DNA of 64,000 nt from Chryseobacterium sp. 52 (GCF_002754245.1 NZ_PEEX01000001.1:1716001-1780000); one strand, 5' to 3'; counted from the stretch's first letter, positions 1-9,354 are shown. The notes: generated by a model not told the origin, from the sequence alone. Numbers and translations are program-made.

Positions 1-599
1 TCCATTTCTACCATCAGTGTCGGAAGAAACTGATGGATGATTTCTTTGGCGCCGGAAAGAGTTTTCATTTCGTTTCCTTCCACATCTATTTTGATGAAAT
101 CCAGTCTGTGAAAATGTTCTATGGCGGCCCATTCGTCAAGTTTAATTACTTTTACCTTTTCGGTGTAGCTTTTCTCTTCGCCTTTTTCTTTATAAGAAGT
201 GTTTAAAGTACCTCGGGAAGCAATCATTCTTCCGTTAATAATCGGAACTTTAAATTCAGCGGTCGTATTTTCGTCGGAAAGAGCTAAGGGAAGTACTCTC
301 ATCCTTGGGAAAAGCCTTTTAAGACGGCGAAACAGCTTTTTGTTAGGTTCAAAACCATAAATATTTTCATGGTTCAGCTTAGTCTCCAATTGATAGAGAA
401 AAGTTCCTACATTGGCTCCGATGTCCAGTATTACAGCATTTTTGGGAAGGTATTCCTTGATCCATACCAGTTCCGGTTCTACATTTCGTGCCGAAAAATT
501 CTCTTTAGTAAGATTGTTTAAATTTTTAAAATATCTTTTCTTGTAAAAACTCGGACTTATATATTGTAGTTTTTCTGCAATTTTTTGGTATAAAGACAT
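1..599 (-). CDS. FkbM family methyltransferase (3' end outside window)
   Basis: The gene starts with an ATG at 599 on the minus strand and is still open at base 1, so about 199 residues are visible. It is a SAM-dependent methyltransferase of the FkbM family. The SAM-binding motif I reads LDIGANVG near residue 65, the following acidic motif is IYGFEPN, and a later strand reads FIKIDVEGNE, all typical of FkbM proteins. Such enzymes usually O-methylate sugars or natural products, but the substrate cannot be read here. There is no visible partner gene in the window; about 390 bases of intergenic DNA separate it from the muramidase. The family call is firm, the role is unknown. Confidence 0.85.
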   Translation of the reverse strand, partial: MSLYQKIAEKLQYISPSFYKKRYFKNLNNLTKENFSARNVEPELVWIKEYLPKNAVILDIGANVGTFLYQLETKLNHENIYGFEPNKKLFRRLKRLFPRMRVLPLALSDENTTAEFKVPIINGRMIASRGTLNTSYKEKGEEKSYTEKVKVIKLDEWAAIEHFHRLDFIKIDVEGNEMKTLSGAKEIIHQFLPTLMVEM

Positions 600-990
600 C
601 CTTGGTTGTTTGACGAAAAGCAAAGATAAGCAAAAATGTTAAACTGATGTTAAAAAACAGCAAATATAACTGATTGACTATCAGTTTATACATTTTAAAT
701 TCGAATTATATGAAATTGAATTTTAGAAGATTGACGGTTTATGACAAAAGACGGTTCCGGAAGAAAATTTTAACAGCGATTATTTATTCCCGACCTGTTT
801 ATATTAATCATGAAATGTAACCTTGTTTAAATTTATCCAAAACAGAAAAGGAACATTATAAATATCGATTTCAAAAAATGAAAATTTACAGGGTAAGTGT
901 ACATCTGTAAGAGTATTAAAAACAGAATTCCCACAGATTACACAAAATTCGCCTTTGTGAGATCTGTAGGAAATTGAAAAAGTTATTTAT
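600..990. other. AT-rich intergenic region
   Basis: No open frame with codon structure is visible on either strand. The stretch holds the upstream region of the FkbM methyltransferase gene and, close to the muramidase end, one imperfect hairpin that is listed separately. Confidence 0.5.
928..972. repeat. Imperfect 19-bp inverted repeat, REP-like hairpin or terminator
   Basis: Arms at 928-946 and 954-972 pair with about three mismatches around a 7-base loop at 947-953. The arm contains the word CACAGAT, which I recall from dispersed intergenic repeats in Chryseobacterium (memory, not a search). It lies just downstream of the minus-strand muramidase gene, so it could also stop that transcript, although a clear T-run is missing. 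Confidence 0.4.
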
Positions 991-1818
991 TTAATTTTGA
1001 GAATACTTTGCATAAGCTTTCGCCAGTTTTTCATCATATTTATTTTCTTTGTATCCGGCTCCGTTGTAAAGTTTTGCAAAACCAGCCCAGTTCTTGTTTC
1101 TAAGATGAACAAGGCAGTTGTTTTTCTCCAGAAATTTCCCAAAAGCTTTCAGATGTTCTCCCTCATTTATTTCCATTTTCGAAACAAAATCATTGACATC
1201 AATGTAGCCTAAGCTTTTAGAATGGTATCCCATAATTTGGAAACTTCCCCATGAAGCAGAAGATAATGCGGCCTCTTCGAAGCTCGGACTGTTGTCAAGG
1301 CTGATCGCTTCATTCAGTCGGTCATATTCTTTCACACCGCCCTGATAATGTGCTCTTGTCCATTTCGGATAAAGAACATTCTGGCTGTTTGAATTGTAAT
1401 AAGAATTCGGATCAATCCCTCTTTTTTTAAGCTCGTTCCAGAAAACGTGACCTTCAAATAGAATTTTAGGCTTGTTGTTGATGAGAAATCCTTTTCCGCT
1501 ACTTTCAATTTCGTTGACTGCTTTTACTGCGGCCAGCTCCAGGCTGTATTCATCAGCGAAATTGATGAGATCACTTTCTTTAAGAAATTTGTCGGTCTGG
1601 CTTACAGGTCTTTCATCTTTTTCAAGAAGAACAGCCCAGGTTTTCACTCCAACAATTCCGTCTACCACTAAAGAATTTTTCTGTTGAAAATCCTTTACGG
1701 CAGCATCCACTTCCAGCGTGAATGAATCTGATATTTTGATGCTGTATCCAAGTTGATAAAGAATTTCGCACAGGGTAAGAACTTCCGGTGCTTGTGTGTA
1801 ATATTTTAAAAGTTTCAT
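991..1818 (-). CDS. Peptidoglycan-binding N-acetylmuramidase (DUF3380-type)
   Basis: A 275-residue protein that probably cleaves the glycan strands of peptidoglycan. Residues about 5-68 form a PG_binding_1-like domain (VKDFQQKN, VDGIVGVKTW). Residues about 80-270 match the N-acetylmuramidase/DUF3380 family, with a likely catalytic glutamate in AVNEIESSGKG and the family words KILFEGHVFW and SWGSFQIMG. No signal peptide is seen, which is typical of phage-type endolysins and of muramidases exported by dedicated machines. It lies downstream of two large unknown proteins on the same strand (gaps of about 75-80 bases), so the three may form one operon. The enzyme class is well supported, the target (self, prey, phage-derived) is not. 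Confidence 0.85.
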   Translation of the reverse strand: MKLLKYYTQAPEVLTLCEILYQLGYSIKISDSFTLEVDAAVKDFQQKNSLVVDGIVGVKTWAVLLEKDERPVSQTDKFLKESDLINFADEYSLELAAVKAVNEIESSGKGFLINNKPKILFEGHVFWNELKKRGIDPNSYYNSNSQNVLYPKWTRAHYQGGVKEYDRLNEAISLDNSPSFEEAALSSASWGSFQIMGYHSKSLGYIDVNDFVSKMEINEGEHLKAFGKFLEKNNCLVHLRNKNWAGFAKLYNGAGYKENKYDEKLAKAYAKYSQN

Positions 1819-1892
1819 GATTATTGGTTTTTAGTTATAAGTTGTAAAGACGGTTTTCAGGTTCTGTACTTTGGTTTCAAAGCAAAAGACTG

Positions 1893-3761
1893 TTAATTAA
1901 AAGGGATCTTCGGCATTTTCTCACAAATCATCCCGATCAGAAAAAATGATTTAAACTTCACTTCTTCCCTCTGAAGCTTGTATTCCAGATTAAGAGGCAT
2001 TGTGTTGATAACGCTGAAATTTTGATTTAAAATTGCATAATCATCGATTCTCAGTTCAATACTGTATTCTCCGAGAGGGATCAGCTGGCTGATCATTCCT
2101 GCTTCATTGCTTTCAATTTCAAAGATTCTGTTGTTATTCGTTCCTTTAATTGAAATAGCGCATTTGTAGATCGGGTCGTTATTGATCTTGTCTAAAATCC
2201 TGAACTGTACAACGGAACCGGTAGGAACGGGTATCGGGATCGGAGTAGGTGTGGGAGTTGGGATGGTAGGAAACTTAGGTCCCCAGGAACCCCAGGGTAC
2301 TTTGATGGGGTTGACAGGCCGGGGGATAGGTTGTACCGGACTTGCTCCGTGTGGAACAGGATTAAGCGTCTGTACATTTTTAATAGTATTTAAAATGTTT
2401 CCCATATTGGTTTTTCCTGCGAAGGATGTATTGGTCACACTTTTCATCGTTTCTAAAGATTGTGGTTCTTCAGCAGTTCTTGCGGTAAAACCATTTGCAA
2501 TGGTTACTTTTTTGGTTTCTGAAATGGCTGTTTTCTTTGCTAAATAATTAAGCTGGTCAGATTTGATGGTTTTTATATTGGTAATTGCCTTCAGGAATTT
2601 CTGGTTATTATTTTTGTTGATAAAAACCTGCTGTTTCATAATCATCGGTCCAAAATAAACGAGCTGTTCATTATTACTTACACTGGTGCTGATGATGGAC
2701 GGATCAAGGATGACTTTCAGGTTTTTGATCAGGATCATGGTTTTCGGAAAAGCGGGAAGCTTAAAATCGTTGGAGATTGTTTCTCCGTCGGATATTTTTT
2801 TAGGTTCTTTCCATTCAAAATAATCTGACAGCATAAAGTTTTTATTGAACCAGTTTCTTTTTAAATGCACAAAAGAATATTCCACTTCTACAGCCTGGAT
2901 CATGCTTTCATCATAATCGATGGATAAAATTTCTGAAGGAAGATTTTCATTGCTGTTTTTTGCCTCCGAATGCAGTCCGTCAAGTTCAGATCTTTCGATA
3001 CGCATGCTGTTCCATCCTGACTCATTCTCCATAAAATCATAAGGAATAAAATGAATATCATGGATGGAAGAATTGCTGATGATATCCGTTTTTTCGGCTG
3101 CTTCAAAAGTTTGTTTTGCATTCTGTGCCATAGCAAGATAAAGATCCGCATCAGATGATTTGTTGATTCTTGTCAGCTCCTTTTCAATATTGTCTTTGCT
3201 GCCTTTTACTTTCCATTCAGAAAAGGCAAGTTCTTTCAGATTGTTAAGGTTCACAAGCTGATCGTTCCAGTTGTGTTTTTCATCATCAGTTTCAAGACCG
3301 TCAAACAGCAGAAGATGATCCGTCACTTTGTTGATAGAATCTTCGTGTGACGTCCGGTATTTTTTGTAAGCTTTGAATTCCTTGGTGTCACTGTTTTTTA
3401 CATCAAATAGAACCGTGCTTTTATTATCAAGGACTTTGTCCAGATTTTCCTCCAGGTTTTTCAGATTGTTTTTGTCCAGAATATCCCTGTAAATATCAAA
3501 TAATGAATTGTTGGGATTGAGATCCCAAAAGTTCGCTGAAATAGGAACGGAATTCAGTTCATAAGCTACATTCTGCTTTTTAATGATCGAAAGTGCTTTT
3601 TTCTGCTCATCATTCAGTAGGCTTTGAGGTTTCAGAAGTTCCAGTTCCTCATTGTCATAGATGCGCAGTGAAGGACATATCATAGGCAGGTCATTTTCCA
3701 TCGAACTTTGCGACATATAGATATTCCTCAGTTTCTGATAGACGGCTACAAAATATTTCAT
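1893..3761 (-). CDS. Uncharacterised protein with proline-rich linker and C-terminal beta-sandwich
   Basis: A 622-residue protein I do not recognise. Residues about 1-430 are charged and mostly helical. Around 300-380 lies a region with an RNWFNKNF motif that resembles the RGWFNQQF region of the neighbouring 533-residue protein. A proline-rich linker follows (about 470-525, with TPTPTPIP repeats). The C-terminus resembles a carboxypeptidase-regulatory or Cna-B-like beta domain (GEYSIELRIDDY) and ends in FFLIGMICEKMPKIP, comparable to YIIGYKCHIVPKSP in the neighbour. There is no signal peptide. It is encoded between its relative and a muramidase on the same strand. A secreted or structural role is possible but not shown. 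Confidence 0.6.
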   Translation of the reverse strand: MKYFVAVYQKLRNIYMSQSSMENDLPMICPSLRIYDNEELELLKPQSLLNDEQKKALSIIKKQNVAYELNSVPISANFWDLNPNNSLFDIYRDILDKNNLKNLEENLDKVLDNKSTVLFDVKNSDTKEFKAYKKYRTSHEDSINKVTDHLLLFDGLETDDEKHNWNDQLVNLNNLKELAFSEWKVKGSKDNIEKELTRINKSSDADLYLAMAQNAKQTFEAAEKTDIISNSSIHDIHFIPYDFMENESGWNSMRIERSELDGLHSEAKNSNENLPSEILSIDYDESMIQAVEVEYSFVHLKRNWFNKNFMLSDYFEWKEPKKISDGETISNDFKLPAFPKTMILIKNLKVILDPSIISTSVSNNEQLVYFGPMIMKQQVFINKNNNQKFLKAITNIKTIKSDQLNYLAKKTAISETKKVTIANGFTARTAEEPQSLETMKSVTNTSFAGKTNMGNILNTIKNVQTLNPVPHGASPVQPIPRPVNPIKVPWGSWGPKFPTIPTPTPTPIPIPVPTGSVVQFRILDKINNDPIYKCAISIKGTNNNRIFEIESNEAGMISQLIPLGEYSIELRIDDYAILNQNFSVINTMPLNLEYKLQREEVKFKSFFLIGMICEKMPKIPFN

Positions 3762-3840
3762 GGTGATCGTTTTTGTTTTAGGTGAATAACCGGCAGAAAA
3801 AACTTTTGCCGGCTATTCTTATTGAGAAGGATATATTAGG

Positions 3841-5442
3841 TTATGATTTTCCGTCTGCCCACTTTTTGATCTCCGGATTCGGGTTTGGAGACTTCGGTAC
3901 AATATGACATTTGTAACCGATGATGTAAATTCCTTTTGAAACAAGCTTTTTGCCTTCCCATTCATACGAGGATTTTACATTTTGATTGTCGTAGCTGTAG
4001 TTTCCTCCAATAACAAAAGGTCCTATTCCTACCGCACCTCCGGCTGATACTGAGTTCTTAGCCTCGGTGTATGCTGAGCTGCTGTCTTTAAAATTCAGAG
4101 AAACATCTTTTGCAATGATCAGTTCTGTGATGATAGATGGCATTAATCCTTTACCCTTTCCGTCGCTGATCATATCCCCGTTCAGGGTTTGAGGAGACTG
4201 CTCGTGAAGTTTCCAGTATTTTGATTCTATAAACTGTTGGTTGAACCAGCCTCTTTCTACTCTTACCTTTCCGATTTTGAAAGAAATGTCCATACTTGTA
4301 TAATCAGATTTGATCTGAGTCTTTTCATTTTTGCCTCCTGCTTTTGCCCCAATAGAGAATAATCCCATACTGAAACCTCCTGCAGCACCCCAATTATGGA
4401 TAGATTTAGAATAATCATAATTGGATTTCCCTTGTGAAATTGAAATCTCAGGCCATCCTTTTGATTCCCTTAAAGCGTTGGCTGCTACCGGAATACATGG
4501 AGAGTAATTGGTGTAGTCTAAAATTCTGGTTCTCTGGCTGTTTCTGAATTCTGCCTGAATTCTTTTCTTGATCACAAGCATATGTTTTTCTTCAATCTCA
4601 CTCAGGTAATTTTGAATTCTTTCCACCGCTTCCTTGTAGCCTAAAGACTGCCATGCTTTTAAAGCAGCATCTTCACGCTTTTTCATGTTTTTTCCGTCAA
4701 TAGATACTTTTGCCATGGCATCGGTATCTCCGTTGTCTGCAGCCGTTCTGATCTCGTTGTTGACATCTACGATATCATAATATTTCATCTGGTATTCCAC
4801 ATATTTGGCGTAAGTAGGCGCTACAAAAGTATGGATCAGTTCAGGTTTGTTCAGATCATCTACCGCAGCATTCTCATCAAAATCAGGATTCTTTACTTTT
4901 TTTATTTTGAATAACTTATCTCTCAGAGCATCCAGTTTCTTTTCTGTTTTCTGATCAAAATCGGTATCTACCACTACAGACCATTGTAAAAGATCTTCAT
5001 ATACTTTTGAAACCCTCTTTTGGGAATCATTCATAATGGTGATTGCTCTTCCTTTTCCGTCTTCAGTCAGTGGGGGCAATTGTGATGGGATCGCATCGGT
5101 CATTGCAGCGAACTGTTCCATCTGAAGATATTTTTTGAATTTACTGTTGGATAATGCATTCTGATAAGCTTCTATATCAACTTTTGGATTTCCGTTAGCA
5201 TCAAGGATTGGTTTTCCCGTTCCGTCCAGCATAGGTTTTGGAGAAGGAGCATCTCCGAAAAGACCATTCAATGCATAATCGAAAGTGTCTTCAGAAAGCG
5301 TAATCCCTACCGGATCAAATGCAATAAAATCATCAGTTCCCAGAGATTCCGGATTTCCTCCGTTGGTTACGGTGTCATAGACCTGCTTTAAAAGCATACT
5401 CATTAATGAAGTTGTTTTTGCGTCTTGGGTTAAAGTTGGCAT
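3841..5442 (-). CDS. Uncharacterised protein, relative of the downstream 622-residue protein
   Basis: A 533-residue protein without a recognised family. The N-terminus (MPTLTQDAKT) lacks a signal peptide. Residues about 150-290 are charged and helical. Residues 330-400 are rich in Gly and Ser. The C-terminal part holds RGWFNQQFIESKYW, an ITELIIAKDVSLNF strand, a Gly-rich GAVGIGPFVIGG stretch and the terminal YIIGYKCHIVPKSPNP, several of which are echoed in the next gene. The shared C-terminal half suggests a duplicated domain, perhaps membrane-interacting or lectin-like, but this is inference. It is the first gene of a likely three-gene unit ending in a muramidase, with a good promoter upstream. 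Confidence 0.6.
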   Translation of the reverse strand: MPTLTQDAKTTSLMSMLLKQVYDTVTNGGNPESLGTDDFIAFDPVGITLSEDTFDYALNGLFGDAPSPKPMLDGTGKPILDANGNPKVDIEAYQNALSNSKFKKYLQMEQFAAMTDAIPSQLPPLTEDGKGRAITIMNDSQKRVSKVYEDLLQWSVVVDTDFDQKTEKKLDALRDKLFKIKKVKNPDFDENAAVDDLNKPELIHTFVAPTYAKYVEYQMKYYDIVDVNNEIRTAADNGDTDAMAKVSIDGKNMKKREDAALKAWQSLGYKEAVERIQNYLSEIEEKHMLVIKKRIQAEFRNSQRTRILDYTNYSPCIPVAANALRESKGWPEISISQGKSNYDYSKSIHNWGAAGGFSMGLFSIGAKAGGKNEKTQIKSDYTSMDISFKIGKVRVERGWFNQQFIESKYWKLHEQSPQTLNGDMISDGKGKGLMPSIITELIIAKDVSLNFKDSSSAYTEAKNSVSAGGAVGIGPFVIGGNYSYDNQNVKSSYEWEGKKLVSKGIYIIGYKCHIVPKSPNPNPEIKKWADGKS

Positions 5443-5513
5443 AATTATAAGTTTTTAAATTTTTTTCTGTGCTTACTCTTTTCGGTTTTCGGCATCCCCG
5501 ATTTTCTACGGTA

Positions 5514-5544
5514 CAAATGTATTTCAGCTTTTAAAAGAATTCAA
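5514..5544 (-). promoter_or_regulatory. Bacteroidota-type promoter for the minus-strand three-gene unit
   Basis: Read on the minus strand, a TTG (5544-5542) is followed after 20 bases by TACATTTG (5521-5514), an exact match to the TTG / TAnnTTTG consensus of Bacteroidota sigma-ABfr. Transcription should begin near 5507, about 65 bases before the start of the 533-residue gene. Confidence 0.6.
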
Positions 5545-5831
5545 CAGTGTTTTTCCTGTTTTGTAATGTGGTTTTCACTGTTTCTAGTTTTATGGTATGT
5601 ATTTTATAAATAAAGGCTTGTTTTTTGTGAAAAATAAAATAAATGGGTGCCTGTTTTTGAATATTTATAACTTATTATAATGTTAAAGTTTGCATATTGT
5701 TATAATATTTTTTAAAATATTGATGTTTTGATAAAATTTTGGCAGATATTTTGATATCGAATCATTGCTTATCGATAAGAGCCCATAAAACTAATAATCA
5801 CTTATTTTAACAGTTTAAATATTTAATAGTG
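5545..5831. other. AT-rich region upstream of tonB
   Basis: No gene is visible. It probably contains the tonB promoter, but I found no clean TAnnTTTG box on the plus strand. Confidence 0.4.
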
Positions 5832-6677
5832 ATGAAACACCTAAACCAAAACCAGGAATTTCGTTTCAACGAAGTCCTTTTTGAGCACCGTAACAAGGAA
5901 TACGGAGCCTATGCATTAAGAAATGAATCAGATAGAATACTAACCAAAGCACTCTTTATAGGGGTGAGTTTATTGGCCGCCATTTCGATTACTCCATTAG
6001 TCATTTCAGCGTTTAGAACCGAACCTTCTGTGCATGTGCCTACAGATGGACCTCCTGTAGTAATTAAATTAAAGAAGATAGATCAGTCTGAAAGACCACC
6101 TGTAGAAATTGTAAAGCCTGTTCAGCCTGTTGCACCTCCAAATGTGAAACAATTTGACAGCTCTGTTCCAACACCTACAAAAGATGCGATAGAACCAATT
6201 AAACAGACCAAACCTAAAGATGCAACTCCTGGATTAATAGATAATTTCAAAGGAGATCCGGTGAAACCTGACACCCATTTACCACCACCTCCAGTTATAG
6301 GGAGTGGACCTATTATTAGTGATCCAGTGGTACCAGTTCCAAAAGTTCCTGATAATCATATTGCAGGTATCGGAGAATTAAGTGCTGAAGCAGCATTTTC
6401 TGGAGGGATTGAATCATTCAGAACTAAAATGATCAATAAATTTGATTCATCAGGTTTTGAAGGTCAGGGAGATACTGTAAGAACAGTGATTACTTTTATA
6501 GTAGAAAAAGACGGAACCATTTCTGGAATCAAAGCTAACGGGACAGACGCTGAATTTAATAAAGAGGCCATGAGAGCTATTAAAAGTATTGGCGGAACAT
6601 GGAAACCTGCTAAAAATAAGCAGGGTGAAACCGTAAGAAGTTATTTTAAGTTTCCGATCTCTATGAACTTTGAATAA
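5832..6677 (+). CDS. tonB: Energy transducer TonB
   Basis: A 281-residue TonB protein that would couple the proton-motive force of an ExbBD complex to outer-membrane TonB-dependent receptors. The N-terminus has the flavobacterial signature FNEVLFEHRNKEYGAYALR, then one transmembrane helix (about residues 38-60), a Pro/Lys-rich periplasmic spacer (about 70-175, PPPPV and PVQPVAPP words), and a C-terminal TonB domain (about 190-281) ending in YFKFPISMNFE. An upstream GTG at 5829 is in frame, but ATG 5832 is the more likely start. No exbB/exbD is next to it. A strong hairpin terminator follows, so it looks monocistronic. Confidence 0.9.
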   Translation: MKHLNQNQEFRFNEVLFEHRNKEYGAYALRNESDRILTKALFIGVSLLAAISITPLVISAFRTEPSVHVPTDGPPVVIKLKKIDQSERPPVEIVKPVQPVAPPNVKQFDSSVPTPTKDAIEPIKQTKPKDATPGLIDNFKGDPVKPDTHLPPPPVIGSGPIISDPVVPVPKVPDNHIAGIGELSAEAAFSGGIESFRTKMINKFDSSGFEGQGDTVRTVITFIVEKDGTISGIKANGTDAEFNKEAMRAIKSIGGTWKPAKNKQGETVRSYFKFPISMNFE

Positions 6678-6704
6678 TTGAGATAAAAAAACAAATCTAA
6701 ATAG

Positions 6705-6740
6705 TTATCCACAAAGAATTTTTTTTGTGGATAATTTTTT
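6705..6740 (+). terminator. Rho-independent terminator after tonB
   Basis: An 11-bp perfect stem (6705-6715 with 6724-6734, TTATCCACAAA) is followed by a T-run at 6735-6740. Confidence 0.75.
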
Positions 6741-6818
6741 TAATTGTTAAACTGTTTATTAACAATACTTTAACTCAATTTTGAATTTAGTCATTCATCG
6801 GGAGCAAAGAAAAAAGTG

Positions 6819-6826
6819 TATTTTTG
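6819..6826 (+). promoter_or_regulatory. -7 box TATTTTTG upstream of parA
   Basis: The sequence matches TAnnTTTG and ends 18 bases before the parA ATG. No TTG lies at the usual distance upstream, so only the -7 element is supported. Confidence 0.4.
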
Positions 6827-6844
6827 AAACCTAAAGTTCTAATA

Positions 6845-7618
6845 ATGGCAAAAATCATAGGTATCGCTAATCAAAAAGGAGGAGTTGGAAAAACTACCAC
6901 AGCTGTAAACTTGGCGGCAGCGTTGGGGGTATTGGAAAAAAGAATATTGATCATTGATGCCGACCCGCAGGCTAATGCAACTTCCGGGCTTGGTGTGGAA
7001 GATGTTCAGTACTCTACATACAACCTTCTGGAGCATAGCGCAGATACAAGAACCTGTATCAAAAGAACCGCTAGTCCCAATCTGGATATTATTCCTTCTC
7101 ACATTGACCTGGTAGCAGCAGAAATTGAGCTTGTGGATAAAGTAAACCGTGAGTATATGCTGAAAAAAGCATTGGCAGAAGTGAGAGATGATTATGATTA
7201 CATTATTATTGACTGTGCACCCAGTTTAGGGCTTATTACAGTGAATGCACTTACCGCGGCAGATTCTGTGATCATCCCGATTCAGTGTGAATATTTCGCA
7301 TTAGAAGGATTAGGCAAGCTTTTGAATACCGTTAAAAATGTACAGAAGATCCATAATAAAGATCTTGGAATTGAAGGTCTTCTTCTTACGATGTACGACA
7401 GCAGACTGAGATTGTCAAACCAGGTTGTGGAAGAAGTAAATTCGCATTTTCCGGATATGGTTTTTGAAACAATCATCAGCAGAAATGTAAGATTAAGTGA
7501 AGCACCGAGTTTCGGAGAAAGTATCCTGAACTACGATGCGGAAAGTAAAGGAGCTATTCAGTATATTCAGCTTGCAGAAGAAGTTCTGTTGAAGAACGAA
7601 AATTTAGTAAAAAATTAA
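6845..7618 (+). CDS. parA: ParA/Soj chromosome partitioning ATPase
   Basis: A 257-residue Walker-type ATPase that works with ParB in origin segregation. The deviant Walker A motif KGGVGKTTT sits at residues about 10-18, DADPQANAT at about 40, and the Walker B-like IIIDCAPSLG at about 120. An in-frame TTG upstream (6824) would add seven residues, but the family normally starts MxKIIGIANQKGG, so ATG 6845 is preferred. parB follows after about 120 bases, then DUF5683, dapB, lepB and wbqC, an arrangement I recall as common in Flavobacteriia. Confidence 0.95.
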   Translation: MAKIIGIANQKGGVGKTTTAVNLAAALGVLEKRILIIDADPQANATSGLGVEDVQYSTYNLLEHSADTRTCIKRTASPNLDIIPSHIDLVAAEIELVDKVNREYMLKKALAEVRDDYDYIIIDCAPSLGLITVNALTAADSVIIPIQCEYFALEGLGKLLNTVKNVQKIHNKDLGIEGLLLTMYDSRLRLSNQVVEEVNSHFPDMVFETIISRNVRLSEAPSFGESILNYDAESKGAIQYIQLAEEVLLKNENLVKN

Positions 7619-7736
7619 TAATAAATTGTCAGTAAATGAATGGTGAATAGTCACAAACCGATTCTTATCGATTATTGATGACTGATCAATTATCATTTAT
7701 AATTAAAAATTAAGCCATCATTTATCAAATATATCT

Positions 7737-8627
7737 ATGAAGGACAAAAAAAGAGCTATGGGACGCGGTCTGGGCGCTATTCTAAGTGCTGAATCCAAAG
7801 CGAGTATCAACTCCGCTACCGATGAAGGAGCAGATAAGTTTGTAGGGAATATTGTAGAAGTAGCCCTTGAGGATATTTATCCGAATCCTACCCAGCCGAG
7901 AACTTATTTTGATGAAAAAGCATTAAACGAACTTGCCCTGTCGATTAAAAACCTAGGGGTAATCCAGCCGGTTACTTTAAGGAAAGATGGTGGAAGATTC
8001 GAAATCATATCCGGGGAAAGACGTTACCGTGCAAGTAAAATTGCCGGACTTTCGACGATTCCGGCATATATCCGTTTGGTAAATGACCAGGAGCTTCTTG
8101 AGATGGCTCTTGTTGAAAATATTCAGAGAGAAGATCTTGATGCGATTGAAATTGCTTTAACGTATCAGAGACTTTTGGATGAGATTGGCCTTACCCAGGA
8201 AAATCTGAGCCAGAGAGTAGGAAAGGACAGAAGTACCATCACGAACTCTATCAGATTGTTGAGATTGAATCCGGATATTCAGAATGCCATCAGAAGCGGT
8301 GAGATCTCTGCAGGTCACGGAAGAGCGATTATCAGCCTTGAAAGTGAAGAACACCAACAGATCTTGTTTGATCTGATTATCAAAGAAAAACTCAATGTAC
8401 GCCAGGCTGAACAGGCTGCTGCTGCATTGAAAAGCCCTAAATCACCGGCAGCGAAAAAAGTAAATGCTGAGCTTTCCAATAACTATAAAAGAGCCCAGAA
8501 AACGATTGCTGATATTTTAGACGTAAAAGTAGAAATCAAAACCTCCGGAAACGGTAAAAAAGGTAAAATCCTCCTGGACTTCAAAAATGAAGAAGAACTG
8601 GAGTATATTTTATCCCATATTAAATAA
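7737..8627 (+). CDS. parB: ParB/Spo0J chromosome partitioning protein
   Basis: A 296-residue CTP-dependent DNA clamp that loads at parS sites. It starts with the family N-terminus RGLGAIL, has the ParB/Srx nuclease-like fold with the GERRYRA CTP-binding motif (residues about 90-96), a helix-turn-helix region (about 150-190, LSQRVGKDRSTI) and a C-terminal dimerisation tail. I looked for a parS-like palindrome close by and saw none, so the sites lie elsewhere. The stop codon overlaps the next start by one base (TAATG), indicating translational coupling with the DUF5683 gene. Confidence 0.95.
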   Translation: MKDKKRAMGRGLGAILSAESKASINSATDEGADKFVGNIVEVALEDIYPNPTQPRTYFDEKALNELALSIKNLGVIQPVTLRKDGGRFEIISGERRYRASKIAGLSTIPAYIRLVNDQELLEMALVENIQREDLDAIEIALTYQRLLDEIGLTQENLSQRVGKDRSTITNSIRLLRLNPDIQNAIRSGEISAGHGRAIISLESEEHQQILFDLIIKEKLNVRQAEQAAAALKSPKSPAAKKVNAELSNNYKRAQKTIADILDVKVEIKTSGNGKKGKILLDFKNEEELEYILSHIK

Positions 8628-9286
8628 TGAAGAAAATATTTTTCACATTTTTTTTGTGCACTTTTGCTTTCGTTTATTCGCAGGTAACTCCTGGTGATAC
8701 CGTTCGTATAGGACCTCTTCCTAAGGACAGTGTTGCCGTGATTGCCAAGCCTGCCAAACCCGCAAAATCTGTGAAAACAGAAGCCAGGATCATAGAAGAT
8801 CTTGAAAATGCGAACGGACCTACAAAGAAAACAGTCAAGCTAAACCCTACAAGAGCCGGGCTGTATTCTGCAGTATTTCCGGGACTTGGACAATATTACA
8901 ACAAAAGGTATATTAAAATTCCTATTGTTTGGGGAGCTGTAGGAGCAGGTGTAGGCTATGCACTCTGGAGCAATAATCAGTACAAAAAATACCGTGAATA
9001 TTATATTGCAAAACTCAACGGGACACCTAACGAATTCGTAGACAGCCATCCCTGGTTGGATAAAAAAGCGTTGGGAAATGCTCAGGACAGGTCAAAAAGA
9101 CAAAGAGACTACGCGATTGCCATCACAGGTCTTATCTATATCCTGAATATTGTAGATGCTGTGGTAGATGCGCACCTCTACGAAAGCCGTCATGACCCGG
9201 ATCTTACTTTCAATCCTACGGTAATCCAGGATCAGTATGGGTTTTCTACACCAAAAACAGGCTTAAGTTTAAGCTATAGATTTTAA
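8627..9286 (+). CDS. DUF5683 domain membrane protein
   Basis: A 219-residue protein with an N-terminal signal peptide (about residues 1-18, FTFFLCTFAFVYS) and a conserved C-terminal DUF5683 block: PGLGQYYNKRYIKIPIVWG with a membrane segment (about 80-115) and a second hydrophobic segment near 165-185. The function of this family is not known. It starts in the last base of parB and precedes dapB by about 70 bases, so it is likely cotranscribed with parAB. Its fixed place in this cluster hints at an envelope role but does not prove one. Confidence 0.8.
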   Translation: MKKIFFTFFLCTFAFVYSQVTPGDTVRIGPLPKDSVAVIAKPAKPAKSVKTEARIIEDLENANGPTKKTVKLNPTRAGLYSAVFPGLGQYYNKRYIKIPIVWGAVGAGVGYALWSNNQYKKYREYYIAKLNGTPNEFVDSHPWLDKKALGNAQDRSKRQRDYAIAITGLIYILNIVDAVVDAHLYESRHDPDLTFNPTVIQDQYGFSTPKTGLSLSYRF

Positions 9287-9354
9287 ACAAATTTTTAATA
9301 AAGATCCTATGAAACCGCAAGGTTCATGAGATGATAATAAAATAAAGATATCAC

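Noticed and set aside
1..599. Link between the FkbM methyltransferase at the left edge and the FkbM domain in the NRPS
   Set aside because: They are 48 kb apart with core genes between them; FkbM proteins are common and no special similarity was seen beyond the family motifs.
2182..2547. Glycine/valine-rich open frame on the plus strand
   Set aside because: It is the complement of the proline-rich linker of the minus-strand 622-residue gene.
7619..7736. Repeated-looking ATCATT/ATTATC words between parA and parB
   Set aside because: Low-complexity AT sequence without a clear unit or stem; not reported as a repeat.
6845..8627. A parS site near parAB
   Set aside because: No convincing 16-bp palindrome of the parS type was seen in or around the genes.
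9287..9354. Possible lysine riboswitch before dapB
   Set aside because: The 68-base gap is too short for a lysine aptamer and shows no such structure.
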